Assembly (NCBI GenBank): GCA_009829735.1
Contig: CM020618.1
Location: 39,609,030-39,673,029, forward strand
From: Pyropia yezoensis
Lineage: Eukaryota > Rhodophyta > Bangiophyceae > Bangiales > Bangiaceae
Direction of reading: 5' to 3'
DNA: 64,000 bases
Each line of letters starts with the position of its first letter. The first letter of the stretch is position 1. The position numbers and the translations under genes were made by a program. The notes under the pieces are model-generated. The model did not search any database and was not told the DNA's origin. It saw only the letters and a program-made list of their open reading frames with translations. Below are positions 10,904-20,380 of this stretch, piece after piece.

Positions 10904-11310
10904 CACCAATCTCCCCATTTGATCTCCTATGCCTGTGTGACCTTGACAGCACCTTTCACGGATGCTTTCTGAGTGAAAAGTTCGAAAGGTCGCCAAGGAA
11001 ATGGATGAACAAAGCAGGCTGTGCTTCCACCACCTGGACCGCTATTGCCACCGCATCGTTCTCACCACGCCTCCGCGCCGGCCTGCTACGGAACAGTACT
11101 GTACTGTACGCGTACCCACCGACCACACAGTGCGGGTACGGTGACCGTAGCCGCCGCCCCATCCCGGAGAGCTCCCCCGTCGTCCCCTATTGCCGGCTGC
11201 GTCTTGTGCCGTGGCGGCGGCCGTGTCGTCTCTTGGCCATCGTCCGTTCCCCTCCCCCCCCCCCCCCCCCGCCCTCGCTGTGCGCCCCCGCCCGTGCCGG
11301 CGCGACCGCC

Positions 11311-12438
11311 ATGAACTGGCTACGCCGCCTCGGCCGCCGCCCCCCCCCCGCCAACGTGGTCGTCCCCCCCCCCCCGCCCCCTCCCAACCCACGTATGCTC
11401 GACATCCCCCCCGAGCTGCTCGCCGCGGACCCCCCCCCCCCGCCGTCACCGCCGCCGCCGTCGCTGCGGCGGTCACCTCTGCCGGCGGGGGTCCCCCCCG
11501 TCACCCCCCCCACCCCCACCCCCACCCCCACCCCCATCCCCCCCCACCCCCTCCTCCCCCCCCCCCCCCCGGATGCGGGTGGCCGTGGCGGTGGACCCCA
11601 CCACCCACGCGGCGCTCGTCCGGTGCGCGCTGCGGGTGCCCGCCCCCCCCGCCACGGCGTATGCCATCCTTACCTCCCCCACCCCCGAGGCCATCTACCG
11701 GTCGGCCGGCCCCGTCGCGGCGCGGTGCGTGGACGCCCTCCCGGGCGGCCGGTTACTGGTGCGGCTGACCCAGACGTGCGTGTGGCGGGCGGTGGGCCTG
11801 TCGGGCTCCTTCCGGTCGTCGCTGGTGGTGGTGGAGGACCCGGGGGGGGGCGCCATCACCTACCGCCTCGCCCCCGGGGGGGCGGCGACACGGGGGTGGA
11901 TGCGCGTCTTTGAGGGGGAGTGGCAGCTCGTGCCGCTGCTGTGTCCGGCGGGGGGGGGCGGGGCGTGTGTGGTTGCGCCGCCGCCGCCGCGGCCGCCGCC
12001 TAGCGCCGATGGGCGGGGGGGGTGGGGGGGGTGGGGGGGGGGTGGCAGCGGCGGCCGAGGGGGCTCCTCCTCCCCCTTTGCGCCCCCCCCGGCGGCAGCG
12101 GCGGCCGCCGCCGCCGCCGCCGCCAAGGGTGGCGGCGCGGGCGGCGGGTGGCCGCGGTGGCCCGGGTCCCCTCCCCCCCCCACCGCCCCCCCACCCCCGC
12201 CCACCTACCCCGCGTGCCTCCTCCTCGGCTGGCAGCGGATGCAGGCGCGGGTGGCGCCTCCGCGGGGCCTCCGCCATGTGGTTGCCCGCATCGTGGGCGC
12301 CACCGTGGGGGCGGTGCTGGAGGACATTGCCGCCGAGGCGGCGCGGCGGGAGCGCCGGCGGGTGGCGTCCTTAGCGGCGGGCGGGGGCTGGGGGGGGGCT
12401 CCCCAGGAGCGGGCCGGGGGCGTGGCCGCCGCTGCCGT

Positions 12439-12496
<58 letters not shown>

Positions 12497-12691
12497 TCGA
12501 GGTGGGGGGGGGTGCGGCTGCCACCGTGGGCCGCCCGTCGCCTGGCAGTGGTAGGGAGGAGGGGGGGGGGGGGGGAGGCCTGCGGGGGGCGGGAAAGATG
12601 GGGGGGGGGGCGAAAGCTGGGGTTTTTTCTTTTCCTGTACCAACCGCCCACCGCGCCCGTCGCGCCCGCGAGCGCGTCGGGGTGCGGTTGA
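11311..12691 (+). CDS. SRPBCC (polyketide cyclase/lipid-transport-like) protein, frame broken in a C-run
   Basis: The ATG at 11311 (MNWLRRLGRRPPP) starts a Pro-rich N-terminus in one frame. The conserved part lies in another frame from about 11573 (MRVAVAVDPTTHAAL) to the stop at 12691. The switch falls in a C homopolymer at about 11556-11570, so a miscounted C or a true frameshift is likely; alternatively translation starts at 11573. The conserved part resembles the START/SRPBCC fold (polyketide cyclase/dehydrase and lipid transport family): VRCALRVPAPPATAYAILTSP, then CVWRAVGLSGSFRSSL, GWMRVFEGEWQLVP and a helical end near GLRHVVARIVGATVGAVLED. The ligand is unknown. Two low-complexity Gly/Ala inserts, including a GGC repeat at about 12440-12494, lie within and after the domain. 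Confidence 0.6.
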
Positions 12692-14145
12692 TGGGAGAGC
12701 AGCCACGGCCCCGCTGCGGCTGCCTCCGCTGCCGCTGCTGTTGCTGATGCCGCTTCTGCCGCTGCCGCTCTGTCCGCTGCCGCCTCGACTGTGCGGCCGC
12801 CGTGGCCTCCGGCGTGACCGCGGTGCGGTGGCTCCCCGCGCGGCTCGTGGGGTGTAGGTGGTGGTGGTGGGGGCGAGCCGTTCATTTTTTGGGGTAGCGG
12901 CCGCCTCTACGCGCCGCGCCGGTGCGCGGGAAGGGGCGCGCGGGGCCCGTTGCGCAACTCGGTGCCCTCGCCGCTGCGGGGGTGGTGGGCGTTGCTGCTG
13001 GGACGGAGTTTGTCGCGGCGGGGGCGTGTTGGGTGGCGGCAGCCGCGGCGGCGGCAATGACCGTGTCGGGGGGTGGTGGCGGTGATGGCGGCAGCAGGCT
13101 TTGGTAACGGTGGGCGCGGCGGTGGTGGCGGTGGTGCGTGGCGACGCGGGAGGTGTACATACGTACCCTGCCAGGCGTGGATGCCTATTTTGTGGGGCGG
13201 GCAGGGGGGGGGTTGGGGGAGATGGGGGAGCGGTTGATGCTGTTCGGCGCCGCGAGAGGATGAAGGGGAGAGGCTGGAGCGGAGGGAGGTTGGGGGCGGC
13301 GCGTTTCGTCCCGGAGGCGTTGACCAAGGCGGGGTACAGCTGCCGGTGGGTGGGGATGGCACGTGACGGCCGCGACAGCGGCGGCGCCCTCGACGCAGGC
13401 GGTAGTGGCCCCTGCGGCGGCGGCGGGGCAACGGGCGGCGGCGGCGGGGGCGGCTGCTGGCGGCGGCGGCGGCGGGCAGCGGTGGGAGCGCGGATGTGAG
13501 CGCGGCGTCGGTGGCGGCGGATACGATTCCCCCTTCGCGCCACCGCTGCTCCCCCCCCATCCCCTGTCGGGTCGGCGGCTGGCGCCGCCTCTGGGCGCGC
13601 TCGTCCGACCCACCGCCACGCTGCGCCCTCCCCCCCTTCCACGTCGCCGTTACGCGGCGTGCCCGCCCCCCGCGCGACACTGCCTCCCCGTCTGGTACGC
13701 GGCCGACTACGGCACCGCTGCCGCCGCCGCCGCCTCGTCCGCTGCCCGGCCGACCACGTCACCGCTTCAGCCACCGCTACGGCCTGGCGCGGCGGCAGTG
13801 TGGTGACGTGCGGACGGGTGGCCCGCGTTTCTGTTCTGTTACGTCCAGCGTCACGCACAGAAGCTGCGTGTCTGCAAAATACCCTCTTTCCGGGGCGTGC
13901 GGGGCCGCCGGCGTGCCCCTCCCCCCCCCCCCCCGCCCGTGCACAGCTGAGCACGCCAGCCCGTCACCCCAGTGTTCCGCTCTGCAGAGCGGCCGACTGA
14001 AGTGATCGGCTGGCCGAGGCTGCTGCAGTCAAAGAGACCAAAGAGTTCACGGCACGCTGGACCCGTGACGTTTGCTTTCTTGTTCGGTTGCTCGTTTGCC
14101 GCCCACCCCCCCCCCCCCAGACGCACGCCGCCACCGCCCGCGTGC
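12692..14145. other. Low-complexity region without a supportable gene
   Basis: Both strands have long open frames made of Arg, Gly, Ala and Pro codons, which is what this composition yields by chance. I see no domain, motif or consistent start. The segment 13940-14100 is less GC-rich and lies downstream of the kelch gene. Confidence 0.4.
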
Positions 14146-15855
14146 TCAGTAGGGCACGCACGCCCCAGCCGGCACGCCCTGGCCATCGGGCGTCCACACC
14201 TCGAGGGACGTGAGCTCTGGGGCCCCCCCCTGGGCGCCACTCCCGCCCGCCACCCACAGCCCCCCCCCACACGCCACCGCCTGGCTCCCGTGGCGTGCCA
14301 CCGCCATCCCCCCCCCGGGGGCCGTCACCCACCGCTCATTCCCCACGTCCAGCACCTCTGTCTGGCCCCACACCTGGCCGCCCCCCTCCCCACCCGCCAG
14401 CACCAGCCGGCCCGACCCCGGGAGGGAGCCCACAACGGCGCCCCCGCGGGCAATGGCCAGCCCCCCGCGGGGGAGGGTGCGCCACGCGCCGTCAGACGTG
14501 CGCAGGACGTCAACCTGCAGGAGGTTGGCGTTCCAAAAGTCGGCCAGCCCGCCGTTGCGGCCGCCCGCCACCACAATCTGGTCCCCCACTAGCACCGCGT
14601 GCACGTGGTCCCGCGCGTGGGGCGCGTCGGCCAGCCGCGTCCAGGCCCCGGTGGTCAGGTCGAGCATGTCGGTGCGCGCCGACGAGGTGCTCCCAACGCC
14701 GTGCCCGCCCCTGTTGCCGGCGACAAGGTACAGCCGCGTGGCGTCGGCAGAGACGACAACGCCCCCCGCGCCGCGGCGAACGGCCTCGGGAATGAGGGCG
14801 CCGCGGGTCCACGTGCCCGCCGGCCCCGCGTCGGGCTCATAGTACCAAATGTGGGGGACCGCCGACTCGGTCGGGTAGGGCCCCGTCCAGGCGCCCACCA
14901 CCGCCACCCGCACCCCATCCCCGTCCCCGCCCCCCCCCGCGGCGGGCACCGTCACGCACTGCATGTGGTGGATCTCCCCGGGGCCCCCCGTCGGCCACAC
15001 CGACGTCCACACCCGCGTGGACGGGTTGTAGATGCTCACCGGCCGGGCGCCGCGCCCCCCAATCTGCACAAACCGGTTGCGGTAGTTTACAAAGCACGAC
15101 TCGTGGCGCGCGGCGGGCGCGCCGGCGGCCGGCTCGACGAGCGTCCACCCGGCGGTCGACGTTGCCGGCGGCGGGGGGGTAGGGGTGGTGACCATGCCGC
15201 CGCCGCCGGGCTCCGGCAGCGTCAGGGCGAGGCCCGACAGCATCACGTTTTGGGTGCCCCGCCGCAGGCGGAGGTGCACCCCCCCCGGGTCCCCGCCGGG
15301 GAGCGTCACGTTGAGGTCCACTGCGTAGGCCGCGTTGGCGCCCACCGCCGCAAACACATCCACGGGCGTCCACGTCACGGTCGGGGCCGCCCAGGCGGCC
15401 GCCGCTTCCGCGTCCGCCCCGCCCCCCCGGGCGGCCACGTCAAAGGTGCGGGCGCCGACCGCGGCGGTGCCGGCATAGACTTCGGCAAACAGCAGCCGCA
15501 GGCGGAGCTGCCGGTCGGCCTCGGCAGCCACGACGGGGATGGTGAGGGTGAGGGCGTCGACGGGCGCCGACAGGTGGGTGGCAAAGACGGCGGCGGGGGC
15601 GCCGACGGCGGCGGCGCCCGTGACGGCCGCCGCCGGCGGCGGGGGGCCCCACGTCCAGGTGGGGCGGGCGGCCCAGACGAGGCCCGCAGCGCCGGGCAGC
15701 CCGTACGGGGAGGCGGGGGTGGCGCCCCCAAAGTCGACATAGACGGGGAGGAAGCCGGCGGCGGCGGCGGGCGGCGCCGCGGCTGCCGCAAGGAGGGTGG
15801 CGCCGAGGAGCGCCGCCACCGCTCGGCGGGCGGGGTGGCGAATGACGGCGGTCAT
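14146..15855 (-). CDS. Secreted malectin-like and kelch-repeat protein
   Basis: One uninterrupted frame of 569 residues from the ATG at 15855. Residues 1-34 form a signal peptide (basic MTAVIRHPARRA, then a hydrophobic Ala/Leu core). Residues about 36-225 resemble a malectin-like carbohydrate-binding domain: VYVDFGGA near the start, RLRLLFAEVYAG and GARTFDVAARGG in the middle. After a Pro/Thr linker, residues about 245-560 contain six kelch blades with Gly doublets and aromatic residues, for example FVQIGGRGARPVSIYN, LYLVAGNRGGHG, QIVVAGGRNGG and RLVLAGGEGGG. The galactose-oxidase catalytic residues are not evident. The protein is probably extracellular and binds polysaccharide; an enzymatic role is not supported. 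Confidence 0.82.
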   Translation of the reverse strand: MTAVIRHPARRAVAALLGATLLAAAAAPPAAAAGFLPVYVDFGGATPASPYGLPGAAGLVWAARPTWTWGPPPPAAAVTGAAAVGAPAAVFATHLSAPVDALTLTIPVVAAEADRQLRLRLLFAEVYAGTAAVGARTFDVAARGGGADAEAAAAWAAPTVTWTPVDVFAAVGANAAYAVDLNVTLPGGDPGGVHLRLRRGTQNVMLSGLALTLPEPGGGGMVTTPTPPPPATSTAGWTLVEPAAGAPAARHESCFVNYRNRFVQIGGRGARPVSIYNPSTRVWTSVWPTGGPGEIHHMQCVTVPAAGGGGDGDGVRVAVVGAWTGPYPTESAVPHIWYYEPDAGPAGTWTRGALIPEAVRRGAGGVVVSADATRLYLVAGNRGGHGVGSTSSARTDMLDLTTGAWTRLADAPHARDHVHAVLVGDQIVVAGGRNGGLADFWNANLLQVDVLRTSDGAWRTLPRGGLAIARGGAVVGSLPGSGRLVLAGGEGGGQVWGQTEVLDVGNERWVTAPGGGMAVARHGSQAVACGGGLWVAGGSGAQGGAPELTSLEVWTPDGQGVPAGACVPY

Positions 15856-17380
15856 GGTGGGGGGAGGGGCGGGGGGGAATCAGTCCCCGGGGGGGGGGTT
15901 GGGGGGAAAGGGGGGGGGGAGGGGGGGGGGGGAGGGAAGACAAGGGAAGAGAGGGCACAGGGTGGTAGGAGGGTGACTGGGGAGGGGGATGCGGGGAAAT
16001 GGGGTGGGCGACCCGCTGCGCAGAGCAGCGTGGCGGACACCAGGCGAGATGCAGACTACGCCAGCGGCAGCGGAAGTGGAGTGGGGTGGGGTGGTGGAGG
16101 GGGGGGGGGAGGGGTCATGTAGCTAGCCGCCGCGGCCGTCTAGGGTGGGGGGGGGGGGCGCCGTCGCGGACAGGCGGCCGCGTCCTCCCTCCCTCCCTCC
16201 CTCCCAGCCCCCCCCCCCACCGCCCCCCTCAGCCGTGCACACACGCACGGCCGTCAGGCACGGCCGCGCACGCACCGCGCGGCACGGCCGCGTTCCTGGC
16301 AAGGACGCGGTGAGGTGAGTCGGCGGGACAGAGGCGGTGGCGGCCGCCGCCACCGTCATGCGCGCCTGCCGCGCGCGCTGGTGGACAGCGGCGCACACAA
16401 ACCAACGGGGAGGGGGGCGAAGCGGGGGGGGGGCTTCCCATCCGAATGCCCAGTGGCGTCTGGGTGACGACGCCGGGCGCGCGGCCGGGCGGTACATACG
16501 GTGGCTACAGTATACATGACATGTTCAGATATAGCTGGCCGACCACAGCCTCAGCGCCGCCGTCATGCACTGTATGGGCCTGGGGAAAGCGGGGGCAGAC
16601 ACCTCTGCGGGGGGGGGTGGCGGAGGGGGCCGGGGCGGGCGGCTGGTGGTGCCGCCGCATCCCTCACTGGTGGGGGATGCCCACCACGCCGGCCGCCCAT
16701 CACGACGGCACCGCCTGGCCGGCCGTGGGCGGCCGGGACTCCGCTACAAATCAAACCGTATCGGCCGTGAGCCCCCCCATTCCACAGGAGTGAGCGCCGG
16801 TCAGCGCGAGCTGCCGTGAGCCGCCCGCCCGGGCCGGCCTACAGGATGGATGTGTAAATACAGTGCAGTACACCATTCAGGCACTTGCACGGCGCGCGCA
16901 TGCGCACGCGTCAGTGTGTAGACACCGATTTGTTTTTTGCTGATGACTTCAAAGCCGTCCATTGACCGAGACACTCTGGAATGGGGGAACCCCCGCAACT
17001 GGAGAGGTGCACTTTAACAAAGTATGCAGCGAGGCATTTGAGGGATGTTGATGGTACCGTACTGTACTGCTGGGCTTGGGGACGTCTGGGCCTCCGGGGG
17101 TGGGAGTGTCAGCCACCCCACGCGGATCGCCCGCTCGAGGCGGTGCGCTCCGGGCGGGGTTGCCCGCTGCTGCAGCACCATCGATCGGGATGCGACCTGA
17201 TCCCCTCCCTCAGAGACCCGCTGCGCCTGCCGCACGCCCCCCCCTCCCCCCCCCCCCAGCCTCCCCCCCACTCTCCCCTCCTACCGGTAGAAGGTATACC
17301 TCCCGTCTCCCCGACTCCGCCCCCCTCCCCCGCAGGACCCCAACCCCATGACGCCGAGGCAGGGGGGTAGGGACGACACG
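15856..17380. other. Divergent intergenic region
   Basis: This lies between the divergent starts of the kelch gene and the dehydrogenase-acetyltransferase gene. The part 16490-17070 is less GC-rich and contains GTAC-type words (CAGTATAC near 16508, CAGTGCAGTACACC near 16862, GGTACCGTACTGTACTGC near 17053). No coding region is supported. Confidence 0.4.
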
Positions 17381-19642
17381 ATGGCTCCCGCGGCGGCGGC
17401 GGCCAGCGGCGGGACCCCTCCCCCCCCCCCCCGCCCCCGACCGGCGGCTACCCCCCACGGTGGTCATTGGCGCCGGCGCGTGGGGCGCCGCGCACGTCCG
17501 CACGCTGGCCCGGCTGGGCGCCCTCGCCGCCGTCGTCGACCCGTCCCCCGACGCCCGGGCCGCGGCGGTTGCCGCCACCGCCCCGGCGGCCGTGCCCGTC
17601 TTTGCCTCCCTCGACGACGCGCTGCGGCACCACCCGGTGGGGGGGGGGGGGGGGGGGGGGGGGGGGTGGGGGGGGCGGCGGGGCGCTTGGCCGCCGCCGT
17701 CGTCGCGACGCCCCCCGCCCGCCACGCGGTTGACGCGGCCGCCGCGCTGGCGGCGGGGCTGGCAACGCTGGTGGAAAAGCCGCTGGCAGTGACCCCCGCC
17801 GAGGCGGTGGCGGTGGTGGAAGCGGCGGCGGCGGCGACGACGGCGGCGGGCGCGGCAGGCGGTGGCGGTGGCGGTGGCGGTAGCGGTGGCGGGGGCGGTG
17901 GTGGGGGTGGAGGTGCGGATGGCGGCAGGGGGGGCCGGGGGCTGGTCCTCCGGGTGGGCCACCTCACCCAGTACATGGCGCCGGTCGTTGCCGCCGCGGA
18001 CGCGGTGCGGGCGGGGCGCGTCGGGCGGCTGCTGCGGGTGGCGGCAGTGCGGCGCAACTGGGGCACTTTCCGCACCGCCGAGTCAGCGCTGTGGTCGCTC
18101 GCGCCGCACGACGTTGCCGTCGGGCTGGGGCTCCTCCGCGCCGGCCGGCCGGGGGAGGAGGGCGGGGGGGGGGTCGGCCTGCTGCCGCCGCCCACGGCGG
18201 CCGACGACGACAACTGGGCTGCCGGTGGCGTCGTTACGTGCACGGGCCACGCGGGCGTCACGCCGGGGGTGGTGGACGTTGCGCACGTGGAGGTGGCGTG
18301 GCCGGGAATGACGTCGACGGCGGCGACGGTGGAGGGGGGTGCGGGGGATGGCGACCCCGACGTGGCTACTGGCACGGCAGGCCCCCGCCTGACCATTGAC
18401 GTGTCGTGGGCGTACCCCGTCAAGGAGCGGACAACGACGCTGACGGGCACGGCGGGGGTGCTGGTGGTGGATGAGCTCGCCGAGGGGGGGGCCGGCACCC
18501 TCACCTATTATGCCCACACGGCGGTGTGGCGGCCGGGCGCTGGGGGGGGTGGGGGTGGCGGTGGGGGTGGGGGAGGCGGCGTCGTCACTGCCACCACCGC
18601 CCCGCCCGTTTGCTTGCCCCTGCCGCTTGGGGGGGAGGGGCCCGGGGGGTCGCCCCTCGAGGCGGAGCTGCGCGAGTTTCTTGGCGCCGCCGCGGGAGTG
18701 CCCGCCCCAGACCTCCCGCGCGCCGCGGCGGTGCCCGACGGCGCACAGGGGCTGGCGGTCGTGCGCGTTCTGGCCGCCGCGCAGGCGTCGCTCGACGCGG
18801 GGGGGGTGCCCGTGGCGCTCCTCGGCGAGAGCGCCGGCGGGGATGACGCCGCCGCGGCGGCCGCCTCTGCCACCACCGCCTCTCCTGCCGCTGCCGCCAC
18901 GGGCGCCGCCGCCGCCACGACGGCGGCGGCGGTCGCGGCGGTGACCACGCCGTCCCACCCCCCCTCTCCCCTCACTGTGCCAGCGTACACGGCGCACCCC
19001 ACCGCCGTCATTGACGCGGACCCTCCCCCCACTATTGGGCGCGGCGCGACCATCTGGCACTGGGCGCACGTCGCGTCGGGCGCGACGGTCGGTGTGGGCG
19101 CCAGCCTCGGGCAGGGCGTCTATGTGGCGCCCGGCGCGGTCGTGGGCGACGGCTGCCGCATTCAAAACGGGGTGTCAGTGTACGGGGGCGTGACGCTGGG
19201 CGACCGCGTCTTTGTGGGGCCCGCCGTGGTGTTTACCAACGTCAAGCACCCGCGGGTGGGGGTGCCCCGCCGGGGGGAGTGGGTGCCGACAATGGTGGGG
19301 GAGGGGGCGAGCCTCGGGGGGGGGTGCGTGATTGTGTGTGGGGTGCGTGTGGGGGCGGGCGCGTTTGTGGGTGCGGGGGCGGTCGTCACCCGGGACGTGC
19401 CGGCCGACACGCTGGTGGTGGGCAACCCGGCACGGGTGGTGGGGCTGGTCGGGCCGGCGGGCTACCGCCTCGCCCGCGTGGACGGCGACGACGGGGAACA
19501 GCGGGGGGGGGGGGTGGGCGACGACGGCGGCGACGCCCCCGTCGAGCGGTACGTGTGTACCGTCACGGGTGAGCGGTACCGGCGGCGGCGGGGGGGGCGG
19601 GTGGAGCTGGACGACGGCGCCGTAGACGGGTCGGCAGGCTGA
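17381..19642 (+). CDS. Fusion of GFO/IDH/MocA dehydrogenase and left-handed beta-helix acetyltransferase (WlbA/WbpB plus WlbB/WbpD type)
   Basis: Two enzymes are encoded in one frame after two homopolymer breaks. The N-terminal Rossmann segment VVIGAGAWGAAHVRTLARLG is read in a different frame (17460-17640) from the rest; the breaks are a C-run near 17420-17436 and a G-run at 17639-17666. The dehydrogenase part continues with VVATPPARHAVDAA, the family's EKP signature in LVEKPLAV, GHLTQYMAPV and VSWAYPVKERTTTLTG. From about 19000 an acetyltransferase follows with hexapeptide repeats: HPTAVIDADPPPTIGRGATI, GVYVAPGAVVGDGCRIQNGV and AGAVVTRDVPADTLVVGNPA. In bacteria these two activities make 2,3-diacetamido sugar nucleotides from UDP-GlcNAc-derived acids for surface glycans, and they are sometimes fused. 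The substrate here is inferred. Whether the start is 17381 or 17348 is open. Confidence 0.75.
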   Translation: MAPAAAAASGGTPPPPPRPRPAATPHGGHWRRRVGRRARPHAGPAGRPRRRRRPVPRRPGRGGCRHRPGGRARLCLPRRRAAAPPGGGGGGGGGGVGGAAGRLAAAVVATPPARHAVDAAAALAAGLATLVEKPLAVTPAEAVAVVEAAAAATTAAGAAGGGGGGGGSGGGGGGGGGGADGGRGGRGLVLRVGHLTQYMAPVVAAADAVRAGRVGRLLRVAAVRRNWGTFRTAESALWSLAPHDVAVGLGLLRAGRPGEEGGGGVGLLPPPTAADDDNWAAGGVVTCTGHAGVTPGVVDVAHVEVAWPGMTSTAATVEGGAGDGDPDVATGTAGPRLTIDVSWAYPVKERTTTLTGTAGVLVVDELAEGGAGTLTYYAHTAVWRPGAGGGGGGGGGGGGGVVTATTAPPVCLPLPLGGEGPGGSPLEAELREFLGAAAGVPAPDLPRAAAVPDGAQGLAVVRVLAAAQASLDAGGVPVALLGESAGGDDAAAAAASATTASPAAAATGAAAATTAAAVAAVTTPSHPPSPLTVPAYTAHPTAVIDADPPPTIGRGATIWHWAHVASGATVGVGASLGQGVYVAPGAVVGDGCRIQNGVSVYGGVTLGDRVFVGPAVVFTNVKHPRVGVPRRGEWVPTMVGEGASLGGGCVIVCGVRVGAGAFVGAGAVVTRDVPADTLVVGNPARVVGLVGPAGYRLARVDGDDGEQRGGGVGDDGGDAPVERYVCTVTGERYRRRRGGRVELDDGAVDGSAG

Positions 19643-20380
19643 GCGGCGGCGGTCGGCATGGTTGGCAAAGGGGGGTCGCATGGCGATGTGAGCAGGGGAC
19701 GGCCGTGCGACTGCTGCGCGATGACCATCGGTGGCAGCGCGCCGACCGCCGTCGGGGGAGTGCGGTGAGGCAGTGGCGGCGGCGGGTGCGTCGGCGCAAC
19801 AACGGAACCTCCCCGACACAACGCTGCCCGTGTGGGGCGGGGGGTAACCCCGTCACCGACGGTCGTCGGCCGACGTGGCTGCCTTCCCCCCCATCCCTCC
19901 TCCCCCGTCAGGGGTGCGGCGGCGGCGGGGCCCGGGCGGCCGACCACCCCCGTAGCGGCCGGTCCACGCGCCCCCCACAACGGACCGACCTCCCTCCCAC
20001 CGCGGCCGGAAGCCGTGGCACGTGCACGTGCGCGCGCTGCTTCCACGACTGACTGCATGACTGACTGCCTACGTTTCCCTCTACCTACCCCCGCGCGGGT
20101 GCCCTGCCGGCCGGCGCCCCGCGCGGGGTCCCACTAGAATATACACCCCCACCGCGCACGCCTGCCTCCTCTTCCCCCCTCCCCCCGTCTGCCCACCCGC
20201 CGCACGCTCCCTACCAGCCGCCCACCACCCCACCACCCACACCACCCACCAAAAACACCCACACTCTCCACAAAAAACAACAACAAAAAACTCAAGTCAA
20301 GCAGGGGGCGGCGGGGGGCGGGCGCAACGGCCCCGCAGGTCGTCCCCCTCCCGCCCCACACGACACGGGCGGGGGGGGCC
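19643..20380. other. Convergent intergenic region
   Basis: This lies between the stops of two converging genes. It contains an A/C-rich patch at about 20220-20300 (CACCCACC and CAAAAAACAAC words) that may hold 3' processing signals. No coding region is supported. Confidence 0.4.

Larger units (their letters stand above)
10540..11310. other. Divergent promoter region with homopolymer and short repeats
   Basis: This separates the minus-strand membrane-protein gene from the plus-strand SRPBCC gene. It carries a run of 30 G at 10559-10588, two short tandem repeats and a GTAC-rich inverted repeat (listed separately). The part from 10830 to 11130 is clearly less GC-rich than its surroundings, as expected for a promoter shared by two divergent genes. 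Confidence 0.45.

Noticed and set aside
12371-13954. 527-codon minus-strand frame
   Set aside because: It overlaps the supported SRPBCC gene antisense and is Arg/Pro/Ala low complexity without a motif.
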